A stretch of DNA of 64,000 nt from Nicotiana tabacum (GCF_000715075.1 NC_134103.1:53684730-53748729), one strand, 5' to 3'; numbered from the stretch's first letter, positions 33,022 through 47,076 are shown. Notes: a model not told the origin generated them from the sequence alone. Numbers and translations: made by a program.

Positions 33022-35307
33022 AGTTATGTCCTAGGGAGTCTACAAGCCGTGTCTAGTAGAGTCTTGTTTATGGGTATGTTGTGTACCACACTTATAAGCA
33101 GGAGGCTACAGGGTATTTAAGACTGACACTCTTTCTTCTTACTCTAGATCGTGTGGTAGAGCTCCGTTGTAAGAACGCAATTTCCTAACCTCTATCTTAG
33201 TCATAATACGACGATACCTACATCCAAAAAGATGGTTGGTATAGATATAGCTATGGAAGAGTTGAGTTAGAGAAACTTGAGTTTGCATCATTCCTATGAT
33301 GGATAAATGTGAGGTCTTCAGCAAAACATGTGTGTACCTTACGTGTAAGCTTCTTAATAAGGAGCCTTAAGGCAAGAATATCTATCCACCTCTATGGTAA
33401 AAGGCAATGAGAGGTTCAGAAGATAGATAAAAGCTTCAACAAGTAAAAGGAGCAAGATGAGAAGGGTACGAGGTACCCAGTTAATGAAGATTACTGGTAT
33501 TTTCAACTCCGGCAGAAAAGTATAAGCATTGTGACTTACCTTCAACAGTAACAGACGTATTTAGAATTGGCCACACCCATCTCATTTATACCTTATTGTG
33601 GGCTAACATGTATAGTTTAAGAAAAGGACATGATATTAGGATCCGGCTGGGGTTAGAGTAACCCAAAATGGTAAATTGATTGTTTGTGTTAGTTGGCATT
33701 TCTGAAGGATATTACAAAGGTGCTAATAGATCTCCTTGTGAGGCACCCAGATGGTAATATTATAATTATATGTGGTACGGAATGCCTGGAAGGGATAAAT
33801 ATTACCTTAGTGTAGCTCGCGTCCCTAGTAGAGCGAGAATATTAAGCAACCCCAAGAGCCACTGGATGGAGCAAGGGGAGCTAAAAGCAAAAGAATGTCT
33901 TGTTCGAGCTTTCAGAATAAAGTGATAGACATAAATGTTAGCTGGAAACAAGAAAAGAGTTAATGAAGCATTATGAGTAAGATATGATACATGGATGACA
34001 ACGGTGGATCAAAAAGATGACAGTATTACAAAGTCTATAGTCAATTGAAGGAAAAGACGAGAGGTGACAGGCCTTTAGACAACAAAAGAATATAGGCCAT
34101 ACAGTCATATCCTCATTTCAAGAAATAAGTTCGTAACTCCAACGCGACTACCGGAAGGAAAAGTTAGACTCCAAAACAATAGAAATCAGTATGGGCTGGT
34201 GAACAAGATAGACTAAACATAAATTAGGGACTGAGTGATTAGATAATAGTCACCATCATGAGAATTTCAGATTTCGTTCCGGTGATAATAGAGTGGACAA
34301 CAGAAGAAAATTCATGATAAATTCAGAGAATGGTCATTCAGGAAGACGATTCCCTAAAGCAAGCAAGGTGAGTAAAGTTAAGCTTAAGGGACTAGATGTG
34401 CCAGTTACACTAAGTGTCACCCTCGCGTGTGAGGAATTTCGTTATCCTTGGTACTGAAGGATTACCGCGAGGTGAGTAAGGATCATCGATGATGTGAAAA
34501 GATGCCAAAGATAAGACGGTAAAACATCTATACGTAGATCATCGTAGCACTAAATCTTAGTGCTCCCCTAAAGGCGGGAATATGGTGTGATGTGGCATTA
34601 GGTCAGAATTAAGTGGTTCTAGTAACTATGGAAATGGTAAAGGAAGAATGTGATAAGAATGAGAAAGGGATAAGATTGCACTTATTCAAGTCCTGCAGAT
34701 ACGCTACGATTCCAGAACATTATGCAAACATGACGTCAAGAAGAGGAGGTAAGGGTTCCAGCCTGAGATGTTATTGATATGAGAATGAGCCAATGAGTAG
34801 TTAGTAGTTGTTTTAGGAAGAGCCTAGTTATGGCTAGACAAGAGGATACAGACAAATCAATAGATCGTGCAAGATAAACGAAGTGAACCCCAACATGGGG
34901 AATTCAGTCTCGCAGATATGACATCATGACCTTGAGAAATATTCAGATAGGAGTTGGGGTAGCTAAAGATACCATATGAGTATTAAGGGAATACAGTCAA
35001 AACATCAGTTCGGGAGCAACCGTACAAGCATATAAGTATGGAGGTAAGTAACTAAGGAATTTTATATGTGAGTACGAACATCAAAAATTCCGTCAAGTAT
35101 ACGATGTAATAAGCTCGCAGCCTTGCAAGAATCAGAGGGTCCTCCCTAAGTACTACAATGAAAGAATAGCTGAGGAAATAAGGAAGAAGGATTTAACCAA
35201 GCACAGTCACCTAAATAGGAAATGGTCATGTAACAATAGTCTTACAACAACATTGTATGCACTCCATCAACAGGTGGCACCTATCGTGGCTAATGAACTG
35301 GAAGAAG

Positions 35308-35338
<31 letters not shown>

Positions 35339-37317
35339 CAAAATCAAAAGGTGATATTCAATATCATATGGGTTGTATGGAATTCCAATATGCGTGGGCA
35401 CTATAATAAGCTAAGTATGCACGCAACAAGGAGGCAGAACGACTAGGAAAAGCAATTGCTTGCATTTAAAGAAAGTTGAGAAGGAATGAAAGGAATTACT
35501 TGATCAATGATCCAGAGATAATTACATAATGAATGTACCTAAGATTTCAGAGTATTACCCATGCGGCATATATGTTGACAATCATACAGCCGTAGAAGAT
35601 TTCGGTATAGGTTAAAAGAAAGAATTGAGCCCAGGACATAGTCAAAAGATTGAATTGTTATAAGATTGTATCATGGATATTCCATAGCGTCCATGAAGGG
35701 ATAGAGTAATAACTACTGCCATGAGCCACAGATCGGAAGATAGCTTAAGCCTACATAAAGGTTGATCAGAAGAAAGAGGAAACTAAAGAGTTACAACGAC
35801 GAAGTAAATCAGGAGTCTGATTATTGGACTTAGAAAATTATAGAAATTGCGCTTGAGAACATGGAAGAATCACTCTTAATATCAGAGGTGCAAGAGAGAT
35901 AATGCAACAACCATATTCTATAATGGCTCTATAAGGAAGCCAGTTAGAAGAAGTACCAACCTCATAAGAAGTCAGTACGAAGCTCCCACCAGATTGTGTA
36001 TGCACCAGAGGTGCAAGTATTATAATAGAGCTTCAAGTTATGGACGTGAATTACACCTAGGTGGAAGGGAGGTCATGAAAGAGATAGAAGATACGATGCG
36101 AGATTTTAAGGTAAGTAAGGTAAAGGTGAACAACGTACAAGATACTCAAAGGCAGAAGATCGTGAATAGTCCATGCTTCGGATAGAAGGCTAGAAGCACT
36201 GGGATTCAATATCCAAGAATGATAGCAGCATCGTCAGTGGCGTACCTTGCAGCCTATTCTAAGTACCGAGAGATCTAGTCAAGAGAGTAAAGAAGAGTAT
36301 GAGACAATGCGATGTCTCGCTCGATGTTCCACAAATAACGTAAGAAAATCTATGGTGCAAGCAAGTTGAAAAGAGGTTGTGAGTAGTATAAATGGATATG
36401 TGTAAGTGGTAAACTAAAGTATGGTAAAGCGACAAGGTATTAGGAAGTCAGGAATAAGGATAAGAATGGGCGAGTGAGAAGGTGACGAGAATGGATAGGT
36501 CCTCAGGATTAAGACCATGAAAACAAGAAGAGCTGATGGTTTCTCTATGTTTTACAAAGCTCAGTATAGCCTGAATGAACTCAAATGAGTCTAAGACTAA
36601 TGGCATTTAGAAGAAATGGAATGCTGCTCTGGTAGTAGAATGAGGGTGTAATTGTGATTGATAAAGAATAATGTTTGGGCCTTCGATTGAGTAATGACTT
36701 GAAGAGTATTTCACGAATTGTATGGGATTAAAATACCCACGTAAGGTGAATCACATTGGGATACTATGAAATACGGTTATGGAAGTATAGTATCGCCCCT
36801 AGGTGGATCAATCTAATTACTCCAGATGTCGCCAATGAGATGTGAGCCCTAGAGGCAGTGTTACATAAGAGGCCAAGTTTCGGTATTAAGATGAATCAAC
36901 AATGGATGGACAAAGGTCACAAAGTATGAGATGAGATTAGGCCGTCATTAATAAGATGAACAGTAATGAGGGGGCATTAAAGGACTTAGCTTATTCCATA
37001 TAGGATAAGCAACAAAAGTAACCTGGAGTTCGGTAGTAGCACTCAATAACGATAAATCAAAGTAAGAGTTATGGCAATAAAGTCATACGTATGGATAAAT
37101 GGATCTATGATAGAAGGTAGCAACAGTTACGAGATTAGAAGGATTCCGACTGGAAGTCGTGGTATGAGAAAGAAGCTTAAAGGGGGGAATGCCCTGGCCC
37201 TTAGAAATATTCACAGAATAGTTGCTTAGATGGAAAGGAAAAGTACTAAAGTATTCAGAGGACATAAGTTATGAAAATGATAAGTATATTCAGTCAACAT
37301 TCGAGGACGAATGTTTC
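33022..37317 (+). other. Element C internal region without recognisable genes
   Basis: About 4.3 kb. The first 100-150 bp match the leader of A (CTAGGGAGTCTACAAGCCG, GTGTCTAGTAGAGTCTTG). The rest is purine-rich on the plus strand and dense in stops in all frames; the longest open frames are about 60 codons and resemble nothing. I see no zinc knuckle, DPGS, RT or integrase motif on either strand. A short (TA)n run lies at about 35313-35337. The inverted repeat CATTCGAGGACGAATG at 37298-37313 sits just upstream of the polypurine tract, as in coding elements, so the 3' end is conserved while the coding part is missing or replaced. Confidence 0.75.
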
Positions 37318-37331
37318 AAAGGGGGGAATGA
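37318..37331 (+). promoter_or_regulatory. Element C polypurine tract
   Basis: AAAGGGGGGAATGA directly before the LTR start TGTTACATCCC. Confidence 0.88.
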
Positions 37332-39078
<1,747 letters not shown>

Positions 39079-39089
39079 CCACTTTCATA

Positions 39090-39411
39090 ATGAACAGAAA
39101 CATCAAAGCTTAAACCTGAATAGTCCATTCAAGGAATATCATAGCCTAAACACTACCCCAAGCATCGATAAATAATCTGGTGCTCACACATGGGCTCAAA
39201 CCCCACAAATGTGCGCACCCATGGCACTTAGCTATCACAAATAATTCAGGCAAATAGTGCCTCAACCCCACAAGATACTTACCTCAAGCAAGCCAAATCA
39301 CTTCTCTAACAAGCCCTTCCCGCACATATCGATCTTTGAACGGCTCGAATCTAGCAAAAATAACGCAATACCATCAATAAAAGTCATAGGAAGTGATTCC
39401 AAAAGATAAAG
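39090..39411 (+). repeat. Satellite fragment between C and D
   Basis: From GAACAGAAACATCAAAGCTT to CAAAAGATAAAG it matches the second half of a satellite unit. It continues directly at 44808 after element D. The 15-20 bp just after the (TA)n tract match neither satellite nor LTR. Confidence 0.9.
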
Positions 39412-39412
39412 T

Positions 39413-41967
39413 TGTCACGCCCCGACCTCGGGGAGCGCGACCGAAGCTCAATCGAGAAATTCTGGTCAAGCATGCTTGTACAATGCCTTCTAACCAAACT
39501 CACCCATGAAAACAAATAGGGGTCATGAGAACAACACCAGTTCATTACCATTAGTTACGTCATTAACAAGTGTCAAAATACATACACCTTCATAGTTTGA
39601 AGTGGAACATGTGATACAAATACAACATCATTAGTTTGCCTTTCCCAAAACAACGATACCATCCAAACTATGTCTATGGAGCCTCTAATAGATACAAAAG
39701 AGTAGCATCATGGTACCGGAAACAAGGCTCTGGCTATACCTCAAAACAATATACATAGTGAACAAGAGATACAAGACCTCAAAATGAAGTGGGGCTCACC
39801 AAGTCAGCTGAGGAGGTGGTGTACTACTATCACTGATCAATGCCGCCTGCTGTAGAATAACCTACATCCATTAAAGATGTAGCTCCCCCGGTGAACGGGA
39901 CGTTAGTACATATGGAATAGTACTAGTATGTATAACTAAACACCCTCTCAATAGAACGAGTAACAATAAAATGAGAAGGAAACATGGAATCAATGAGAGC
40001 CTCAAATAATATTAGAGTGTCAAGTTAAGAGAAAGGTAAGTTTCAAGTAAATTTAAACATTTTTAAGTTTGGAGATCTTTAGTACCAATACACCACTATG
40101 CTTTTAGCACGGAGTCCGATCTCAGCCCAATCGGCTAAACCATCTCACCCTGATACATCCAATCACAACATCACCATGTGCGCGGCATGTCATCTGATCT
40201 CAGCCGTTCGGCTAAACAGTCTCACCACAATTTCGTGTGGGTCGAAATAACATCACATCCCACTAGCAATCATCTCAAGACCTCAATATCATCCCATATA
40301 AGGGGAAACAATCTCATCACATCAACACAGGGATTTACCCCTCAATCACTCCTACATCGGCACGTGTAGTTTCGGGGTTAAATTATTTCGATCTACCCTT
40401 CCTCGGTGACTAAATGATACTCCCAAAGTATTTATTATTTAAAGTATTTACGACTCGTTTCATAATCTTCCACACATCTTTCCATTTAATTGGCACTAGT
40501 GGCCACAATTTGTAATATCATTCTCGGCACATCGGTCGTATTTAATATTTCATACTCACCCCTATAACTTTCAAGAGTTATCATGGATTATCATTAATAA
40601 GAGAATTTCAAATCAAGACTTTTAAGTACACATATGAGCAAGCAAGAGTCTTAAGCACATTGAGTTTCTCTTCCACAATTAGGCATACTAACTTGTAATT
40701 GAAACATGATTTTTAAATCACACCACCTTTGGTACATTGATCATACTAGATTACATTCGTGGAAGGAATCATGATATGATAGAATCATTTGGAACACATT
40801 TTGAGTACATACATCCTTCAACACAACACTTATTTTATAACAATCAAATCTATTAGGAAGGACTCGAAAAACGAGAAATAAAGAAATTGAGCCAATCATA
40901 ATCGTAATTTACGAGGATATTATGGAATTTGATTTTTACAAGAGGAGTTTAGCCAACATACCTCACTTGAGCTTTCTTAAATTACTAAAACATTCCAGAA
41001 ATCCTAGCGACTTCAGTCTAATAGAAACATGACAAATTTGAACCATAATTAGGAAGATACTTGGGCTTTCAACTCATTTGAGCATTTCATCAAGCACTAG
41101 GTGTGCATTAAGGTTTCAAGATTCTCCTATGGTGGATTTCTTCATCCCACAACCTTGCCACCAACCTTGATGGTACATGCATGCATAAATAACACTCAAG
41201 AATCACACTCCTCATTACCTACTTTCAGTCCAATCCCGAAATTTAGCGCTAGGGAGTAGAATCTTACCTCTTGGGTGAAGACCTTGTGAGTTTTCCTTGT
41301 TGAATTTCAAAGTTTGAGGAAGGATTGATGAAAAAAGAACTTGGGGCTTCCTCCTCTCTCTCTACAGCACTCCCCTCACTCTAAAATGGCATATTTTTGT
41401 CTTCTAAGCTAGATCCAAAGGCTTTTAATCAAATGGAGTCGGGTTATAAAAATCAAAAAATGGACACTCTGAACTCAACTCTGTGGTCGCAGAGTGAACC
41501 GAAGAATAGATATGCGGCCCGCAAAATGGGCCGTGAAAGTGATGCAAAAAACTGGGCTGTTTTGGATCAGTCTGTGGTCCGCAGACTAGTTCTGCGGCCA
41601 TGAAATGGACCGCAGAATCACCCTCAAAATTTCTTCATGCCAACTCTTTGATGGAAGTGTGGCCCGCGGAACTATTATGCACTCGCATAGTTGACCATAA
41701 AATGACCTCCAAAATTGGCCATTTCTCTGCTTCATGCCGCGGCGGGTCTGCGGTCCGTGGAGTAGTTATGCGGTCGCATAATGGACCGCAGAAATGCCCT
41801 GTTCTGCAACAATTTTTCTTCAACTCCCCAATGCACTATTCAACCCAATAAGTCCGTACCGCGGTGAGCTTGCTCGCCGTGAAGATTTTCTACAACCCTT
41901 AAATATTTTAGCCTACTTCGGCACCGCGAAACACCATATTTTATAAGAAATTTTACGTTGCCTTACA
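39413..41967 (-). repeat. Element D 3' LTR
   Basis: 2555 bp. On the minus strand it starts TGTAAGGCAACG and ends GGGGCGTGACA. At about 41465-41850 it has many copies of GCGGTCCGCA / ATGGACCGCAGA-type words. A donor-like GAG|GTAAGA (minus) occurs at 41267. No genes are seen; open frames of 60-83 codons in the GC-rich block are incidental. Confidence 0.85.
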
Positions 41968-41981
41968 TCCTCCCCCACTTA
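41968..41981 (-). promoter_or_regulatory. Element D polypurine tract
   Basis: On the minus strand TAAGTGGGGGAGGA precedes the LTR start. The inverted repeat (CATTCATCCTCGAATG, plus strand 41986-42001) lies just upstream in element orientation. Confidence 0.82.
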
Positions 41982-42339
41982 GGATCATTCATCCTCGAAT
42001 GAGAGTCAAAATTCACCATTTGCATCCAATGCGACCGAACTGTTACTTCACACACCAACAGTTCCAAATTTTTTACTAACTCCCTAAATTTACAAAACTT
42101 TTGCCAGAGTCTCCCCTGTAATTCGCCCGATCCACCTGCTAGAGAATCCGAGAAACCAATCCTAGCAATGTGTACATAATCCAACGACGTAACATAACAT
42201 GGAAACAACGCCAACCATAATGCCACAAACAATATATTACCAAAAGAAACATCCTTAACATAAACTGTACAAGTGGAACATAATTCATGGAAGGTAAGCG
42301 CTTAACATTTTCATAGAACACAACTACCTAAATACATAG
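41982..42339 (-). other. Element D 3' untranslated region
   Basis: Non-coding segment between integrase end and polypurine tract, alignable in antisense with 47080-47437 of E and 30083-30443 of B. Confidence 0.65.
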
Positions 42340-43901
42340 CTATTCAGAAAAATAAGGGTATTTACTCTTCATATGTTCCTCGACCTCCCAAGTGGCCTCT
42401 TCAACTTGTTGGTTTGGCCATAGCACTTTCACGGAGGCAATTCTTTTATTTCTCAACTTTCGAACTTGCCTATCAAGAATGGAAACTGGAATCTCTTCAT
42501 AAGTCAATTCCTTGTTAACCTCGATAGTCTCAACCAGAATAATAAGCGACGGATCTCTAACCACCTTCTTCAACATGGATACATGAAACACCGGGTGCAC
42601 TAAAGATATCTCTGGAGGCAGTTTTAGCCTGTAAGCCACCTAACCAATCATCTGAATGATTCTCTACGGTCCGACAGACCTCGGCCTCAATTATCCTTTC
42701 TTACCAAACCGCATTATACCCTTTATTGGGGAAGCCTTCAAGAATACCCAATCATCCTCTCGAAACTCCAAATCCATATTACGTACGTCCGAATAGGACT
42801 TCTAATGACTCTGAGTAGGTTGAAATCGTTCCTTAGTGATCTTAACCTTCTCCATAGCCTGATGTATGAGGTATGGCCCTATCAACTCCGCTTCCCTAAT
42901 CGCGAACCACCCAATGGAATATCTACATCTCCTGCCATATAGAGCCTCAAACGGCACCATCCGAATGCTAGCAAGATAACTGTTGTAGGCAAATTCTGTG
43001 AGTGGCAAATGATCATCTCAACTTCCCTTGAAGTCAAGAACACAAACGTACAACTATCCTCAAGTGTCTGAATGGTCTACTCTACCTGTCAGTCGGCTTA
43101 TAGATGGAAGGCGGTACCAAGATTCACCTGAATACCCAAGCCTTGCTGAAATTTCTTCCAAAATTTAGTCGTGAACCGTGCCCATCAATCTGAGATGATA
43201 GAAACGGGAGTGCCGTACAACCTGACTATTTCCTTGATATACAATTGAGCATACTATTTTGCTATGTAGGTGTCCTTGATAGGTAAGAAGTGTGCTGATT
43301 CCGTGAGTTGGTCCACAATCACCCAAATCGAGACGAACTTGCAAGGCATGCGAGGTAGTCTCACCACAAAGTCCATATTGATCATCTCCCATTTATACAT
43401 TGGAATTTCTATGTTCTATGCCAACCCTCAAAGCGTTTGATGTTCGACATTCACTTGTTGACAATTTGTACATCTTTCCACAAAGTCCGCTACATTCCTC
43501 TTCAAAACATTCCACCAGTAGACTTCCTTAAGAGCATGGTAAATATTTGTAGAGCCTGGGTGTACAGAATACCTGGAAGTGTGAGCCTCAGTCATTATTT
43601 TTTCCAGGAGACCATCTACATTAGGAACTCATAATCTCCCTTGGTACCTTAGTGTGCCATCATCCATGCCAAGAGAAATATACATGGTCTTATGTTTATG
43701 AATCCCCTCATTCAACTGTACCAATAGCGGATCGTTGTATTGCTTATCCTTGGCCTCCAGAATAAGAGATGATTCAGCCCTATTTTGCACAATTACCCCT
43801 CCTTCACTAGAATCCGCAAGACGAACACCCAAACTAGCCAACCGATGAACCTCCTTGGCCAACGGCCTTTGATATGCCTCCAAGTGAGCCAAACTACCCA
43901 T
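42340..43901 (-). pseudogene. pol: Element D integrase pseudogene
   Basis: Degenerate integrase on the minus strand. Pieces: the connection region with [20 protein letters not shown] (43901-43629); a decayed HHCC and core region in several frames (43620-43020); the post-core segment PFEALYGRRC (43008-42802); and the GPY/chromodomain tail with [13 protein letters not shown] and VKVLWPNQQVEEATWE (42639-42340). Several stops, and at least two frame changes in the core, rule out function. It is the closest relative of E's integrase in the window. Confidence 0.85.
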
Positions 43902-44347
43902 GATTTCCGGCTAAGAGCATCCACCACAACATTAGGCTTCCCCGGATGATATAGGATATCAATGTCATAATATTTGAGTAACTCAGTCCATCTTCTTTCC
44001 TCATATTCAATTCCTACTTTTTGGAAAAATATTGAAGGCTCTTGTTGTCCGTGAATATATCCACATGGACCCCACACAAATAATGATGCAAAATCTTCAA
44101 TGTAGAAACCACCGTCGTGGGCTCTAAGTTATGTGTTGGATAGTTCTTCTCATGATTCTTGAGTTGCCTAGAAGCATAAGTGATCACCTTGCCATGTTAC
44201 ATCAATACACACCCAAGTCTGATTCTCGAAGCATCACAATATACCACAAATTCATTCGTACCCTTCGGTAAGGTCAACACCGGTGCCGTAGTCAATCTTG
44301 ATTTCAACTCTTGAAATCTCTTTTCATAAGCATCTGACCATTGGAAC
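43902..44347 (-). pseudogene. pol: Element D RNase H pseudogene
   Basis: The minus-strand frame 44382-44197 reads through the satellite junction into VKFQWSDAYEKRFQELK, PVLTLPKG and [14 protein letters not shown]; frame-shifted remains continue ([20 protein letters not shown], about 43950). The first catalytic Asp of RNase H (YCDAS) is present, but stops and shifts follow. Its upstream edge is a junction with satellite at 44347/44348. Confidence 0.83.
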
Positions 44348-44493
44348 TTAACTACCCATTGATTATTATGCCTAATTTTCACGAACCTAAGATTGAATTT
44401 GGGGATTTTTTGACTATGTTATTGGAGAGTGAGATTTGAGGGTTTGAGGGGTCGATTTGTGGTTGGAATTGGATGATAATGGTATGGTTGGAC
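44348..44493 (-). repeat. Satellite fragment inside element D (antisense to the main array)
   Basis: About 146 bp. Its reverse complement runs from TCCAACCATACC through CGACCCCTCAAACCC to ATCAATGGGTAGTTAA, which is satellite. It replaces the stretch that should link RT to RNase H. The edge next to RNase H is identical in position to the satellite/RNase H join at 45064/45065 in E. Confidence 0.9.
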
Positions 44494-44790
44494 AACTAAA
44501 CTTTCTTGACTTGTAGGCCTCAGCCAATTTTTGAGAGTTGCGATCTTCTGTGGATTAACCTTAATTCTTTCTCTGAAGATGACATGACTCAAGAATGTGA
44601 CAGATTCAAGCCAAAATTCACACTTTGAAAACTTTGCATACAACTTGTACTGATATAGAGTCTGCAGAACTGCCCTAAGATGATTGGTATGGTCCTCTCG
44701 ACTTCGTGATTATACAAGAATATCGTCAATGAACACTATTGCAAGGGAGTCAAGAAAAGGCTTGAATACTCGATTCATAAGATCCATGAA
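44494..44790 (-). pseudogene. pol: Element D reverse transcriptase fragment
   Basis: Minus strand: palm and thumb part of RT with FMDLMNR, an intact FIDDILV box soon followed by a stop (near 44710), [18 protein letters not shown], and an end near NWLRPTSQES, where satellite begins. The fingers and the first part of RT are deleted. Confidence 0.83.
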
Positions 44791-44807
44791 ATTTTACGGG
44801 GCCTTAC
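44788..44807 (-). repeat. Element D 5' LTR stub
   Basis: Minus strand GTAAGGCCCCGTAAAATTT equals the start of the B/E-type LTR (47452 onward), then joins RT directly. It marks the true right border of D because TAAAG follows. Confidence 0.75.
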
Positions 44808-45064
44808 TAAAGCTAAGATCTTTAACTCAATTCAAAAAGTCAACCCAAAAGGTCAACCATAGGCCAACACCTCAGAACCCGACAAATTGTACAAATTTTG
44901 GACACCCATTCATTTACGAGTCCAACCATACCAATATCATCTAATTCCAGCCACAAATCGATACGCAAACCCTCAAATCTCACTCTCCAATAACATAGTC
45001 CAAAAATCCCAAAATTCAATCTTAGGTTCATTAAAATTAGGCATAATAATCAATGGGTGGTTAA
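44808..45064 (+). repeat. Satellite fragment between D and E
   Basis: Continues the unit broken at 39411 (TAAAGCTAAGATCTTTAACT...) and ends at ATCAATGGGTGGTTAA, where RNase H of E begins. Confidence 0.92.
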
Positions 45065-45554
45065 GTTCCAATGCTCAGATGCTTGTGAAAGGAGCTTTCA
45101 GGAGTTGAAATCGAGATTGACTACGACACCAGTGTTGACTCTACCAGACGGTACAGATGGGTTTGTGGTATATTGTGATGCTTCAAGAATCAGACTTGGG
45201 TGTGTATTAATGCAACACGGAAAGGTGATAGCTTATGCTTCTAGGCAACTCAAGAATCATGAAAAGAATTATCCAACACATGACCTAGAGCTTGCGATGG
45301 TGGTATTTACATTTAAGATTTGGCGTCATTATCTGTATGGGATCCATGTGGATATATTCACGGACCATAAAAGCCTTCTATATATTTTCAAAAAGAAGGA
45401 ATTGAATCTGAGGCAGAGAAGATGGCTTGAGTTACTCAAGGATTACGATATCGATATTCTATATCATCCGGGGAAGGCTAATGTTGTAGCGGATGCTCTT
45501 AGCCAAAAATCTATGGGTTGTTTGGCTCACTTGGAGGCATATCAAAGGTTGTAG
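45065..45554 (+). pseudogene. pol: Element E RNase H domain
   Basis: An open run of about 163 codons starting at the satellite junction: [87 protein letters not shown]. The RNase H core residues visible (D in YCDAS, E in DLELA, D in FTDHKS, D in VADALS) are intact, but there is no RT in front of it and TAG closes the frame at 45552. The methionine-like start at 45057 is satellite, not a real start. Confidence 0.85.
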
Positions 45555-47076
45555 GCCAAGGAAGTTCATCAGTTGGCTAGTCTGGGAGTTCGTCTTGCAG
45601 ACTCTAGTGAAGGAGGGGTGATTGTGCAAAATATGGCTGAATCGCCACTTGTGGTGGAAGTCCAGGAGAAGCAATACAATGATCTATTATTGGTACAATT
45701 AAAGGAGTGGATTCATAAACATAAGACCAAGGCATTTTCTCTTGGCATGGATTATGGTACACTAAGGTACCAAGGGCGACTAAGTGTTCCAAATGTGGAT
45801 GGTCTCCGAGAAAGAATCATGATCGAAGCTCACACTTCCAGGTATTCCGTGCACCCGGGCTCTACAAAGATCTACCATGATCTTAGGGAAATCTACTGGT
45901 GGAATGATATGAAGAAGAATTTAGCGGATTTTGTGGCAAGATGTCTAACTTGTCAGCAAGTGAAGGCCGAACACCAAAGGCCCGGTGGGTTGGCACAGAA
46001 CATAGAAATTCTGATGTGGAATTTGAAATGATCAATATGGATTTTGTGGTATGGCTAACTCACACTCCTCGCAAGTTCGACTTTGTTTGGGTGATTGTGG
46101 ATCGACTCATGAAATCAGCACACTTCTTACCTATTAAGGCTACTAACACAGCGGAACAGTATACTCAGTTGTATATAAAGAAAATCATCAGGCTGCATGG
46201 CACTCCGGTTTCCATCATTTCAAATCGGGGGGAATAGTTCACAGCTAACTTTTGGAAGCAATTTTAGCCAGGGTTGGGTACTCAAGTTAATCTTAGTACA
46301 GCTTTCCATCCACAGACCGATGGGCAGGCAAAGCGGACTATTCAGACGCTCGAGGATATATTGTGCGCTTGTGTTCTTGACTTCAAAGGTAGCTGGGATG
46401 ATCATTTGCCGCTCATAGAATTTTCCTATAATAATAGCTATCATGCTAGCATTCATATGGCACCGTTCGAGGCTCTATATGGTATGAGATATAGATCTCC
46501 CATTGGATGGTTCGATATTTAGGAAGAGGAGTTGATAGAACCATACCTCGTACATCAGGCTATGGAGAAGGTTAAGATCATTATAGAACGATTGAAAACT
46601 GATCAGAGCCGTCAAAATTCATATTCGGATATGCGTCGTAGGGATTTAGAGTATAAAGAGAATGATTGGGTATTCTTGAAAGTTTCCCCCGTGAAGGGTA
46701 TAATGCGATTTGGTAAGAACGTGAAGTTGAGTCCAAGGTATGTCGGACCGTACAAGATCATTCAGAGGATTGGTCGGGCAACTTATAAGCTTGAATTGCC
46801 TCCAGAGATGTCTTTAGTGCACCCGATGTTCCACGTATCCATGTTGAAGAAGGTGGTTGGAAATTCGTCGCTTATTGTTCCAGTTGAGGCTATTAAGGTT
46901 AGCGAGGAATTGACTTATGGAGAAATTCTAATTTCCATTCTTGATAAGCAAGTATGTAAGCTAAGAAATAAAGAAATTGCCTCCGTTAAAGTACTATGGC
47001 GGGACAAGTAGGTTCAAGAGGCCGCCTGGGAGGCTGAGGAAGAAATGAAGAAGAAATACCCTTATTTGTTTGAATA
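45555..47076 (+). pseudogene. pol: Element E integrase with chromodomain (several stops)
   Basis: Zinc finger region with HPGSTKIYHDLREIYWWND and CLTCQQVK (45573-46031); the core with NMDFVV, DRLMKSAHF and IISNRGE (Asn at the usual second catalytic Asp), then [22 protein letters not shown], carrying Lys where the catalytic Glu is expected; [15 protein letters not shown]; and a tail with [35 protein letters not shown], then AEEEMKKKYPYLFE ending at 47076. The segments need at least one frame change near 46030 and contain about four stops, most explicable as CAG to TAG. Two catalytic positions are also altered, so it is dead. Confidence 0.87.

Larger units (their letters stand above)
39412..44807 (-). 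mobile_element. Element D: internally deleted chromovirus carrying a satellite fragment
   Basis: A minus-strand element inserted in satellite with target duplication TAAAG (39407-39411 and 44808-44812). In element order: about 20 bp of 5' LTR start (44788-44807, minus GTAAGGCCCCGTAAAATTT), a direct jump into RT, a 146-bp satellite fragment where the end of RT should be, RNase H, integrase, polypurine tract, and a full 3' LTR (39413-41967). Most of the 5' LTR, gag, protease and early RT are gone. Many stops and shifts make it inactive. The LTR group is that of B and E. Confidence 0.85.

Noticed and set aside
35994..36185. A 63-codon frame in C as a small gene
   Set aside because: Isolated, no recognised motif, in a region dense with stops; expected by chance in 4 kb.
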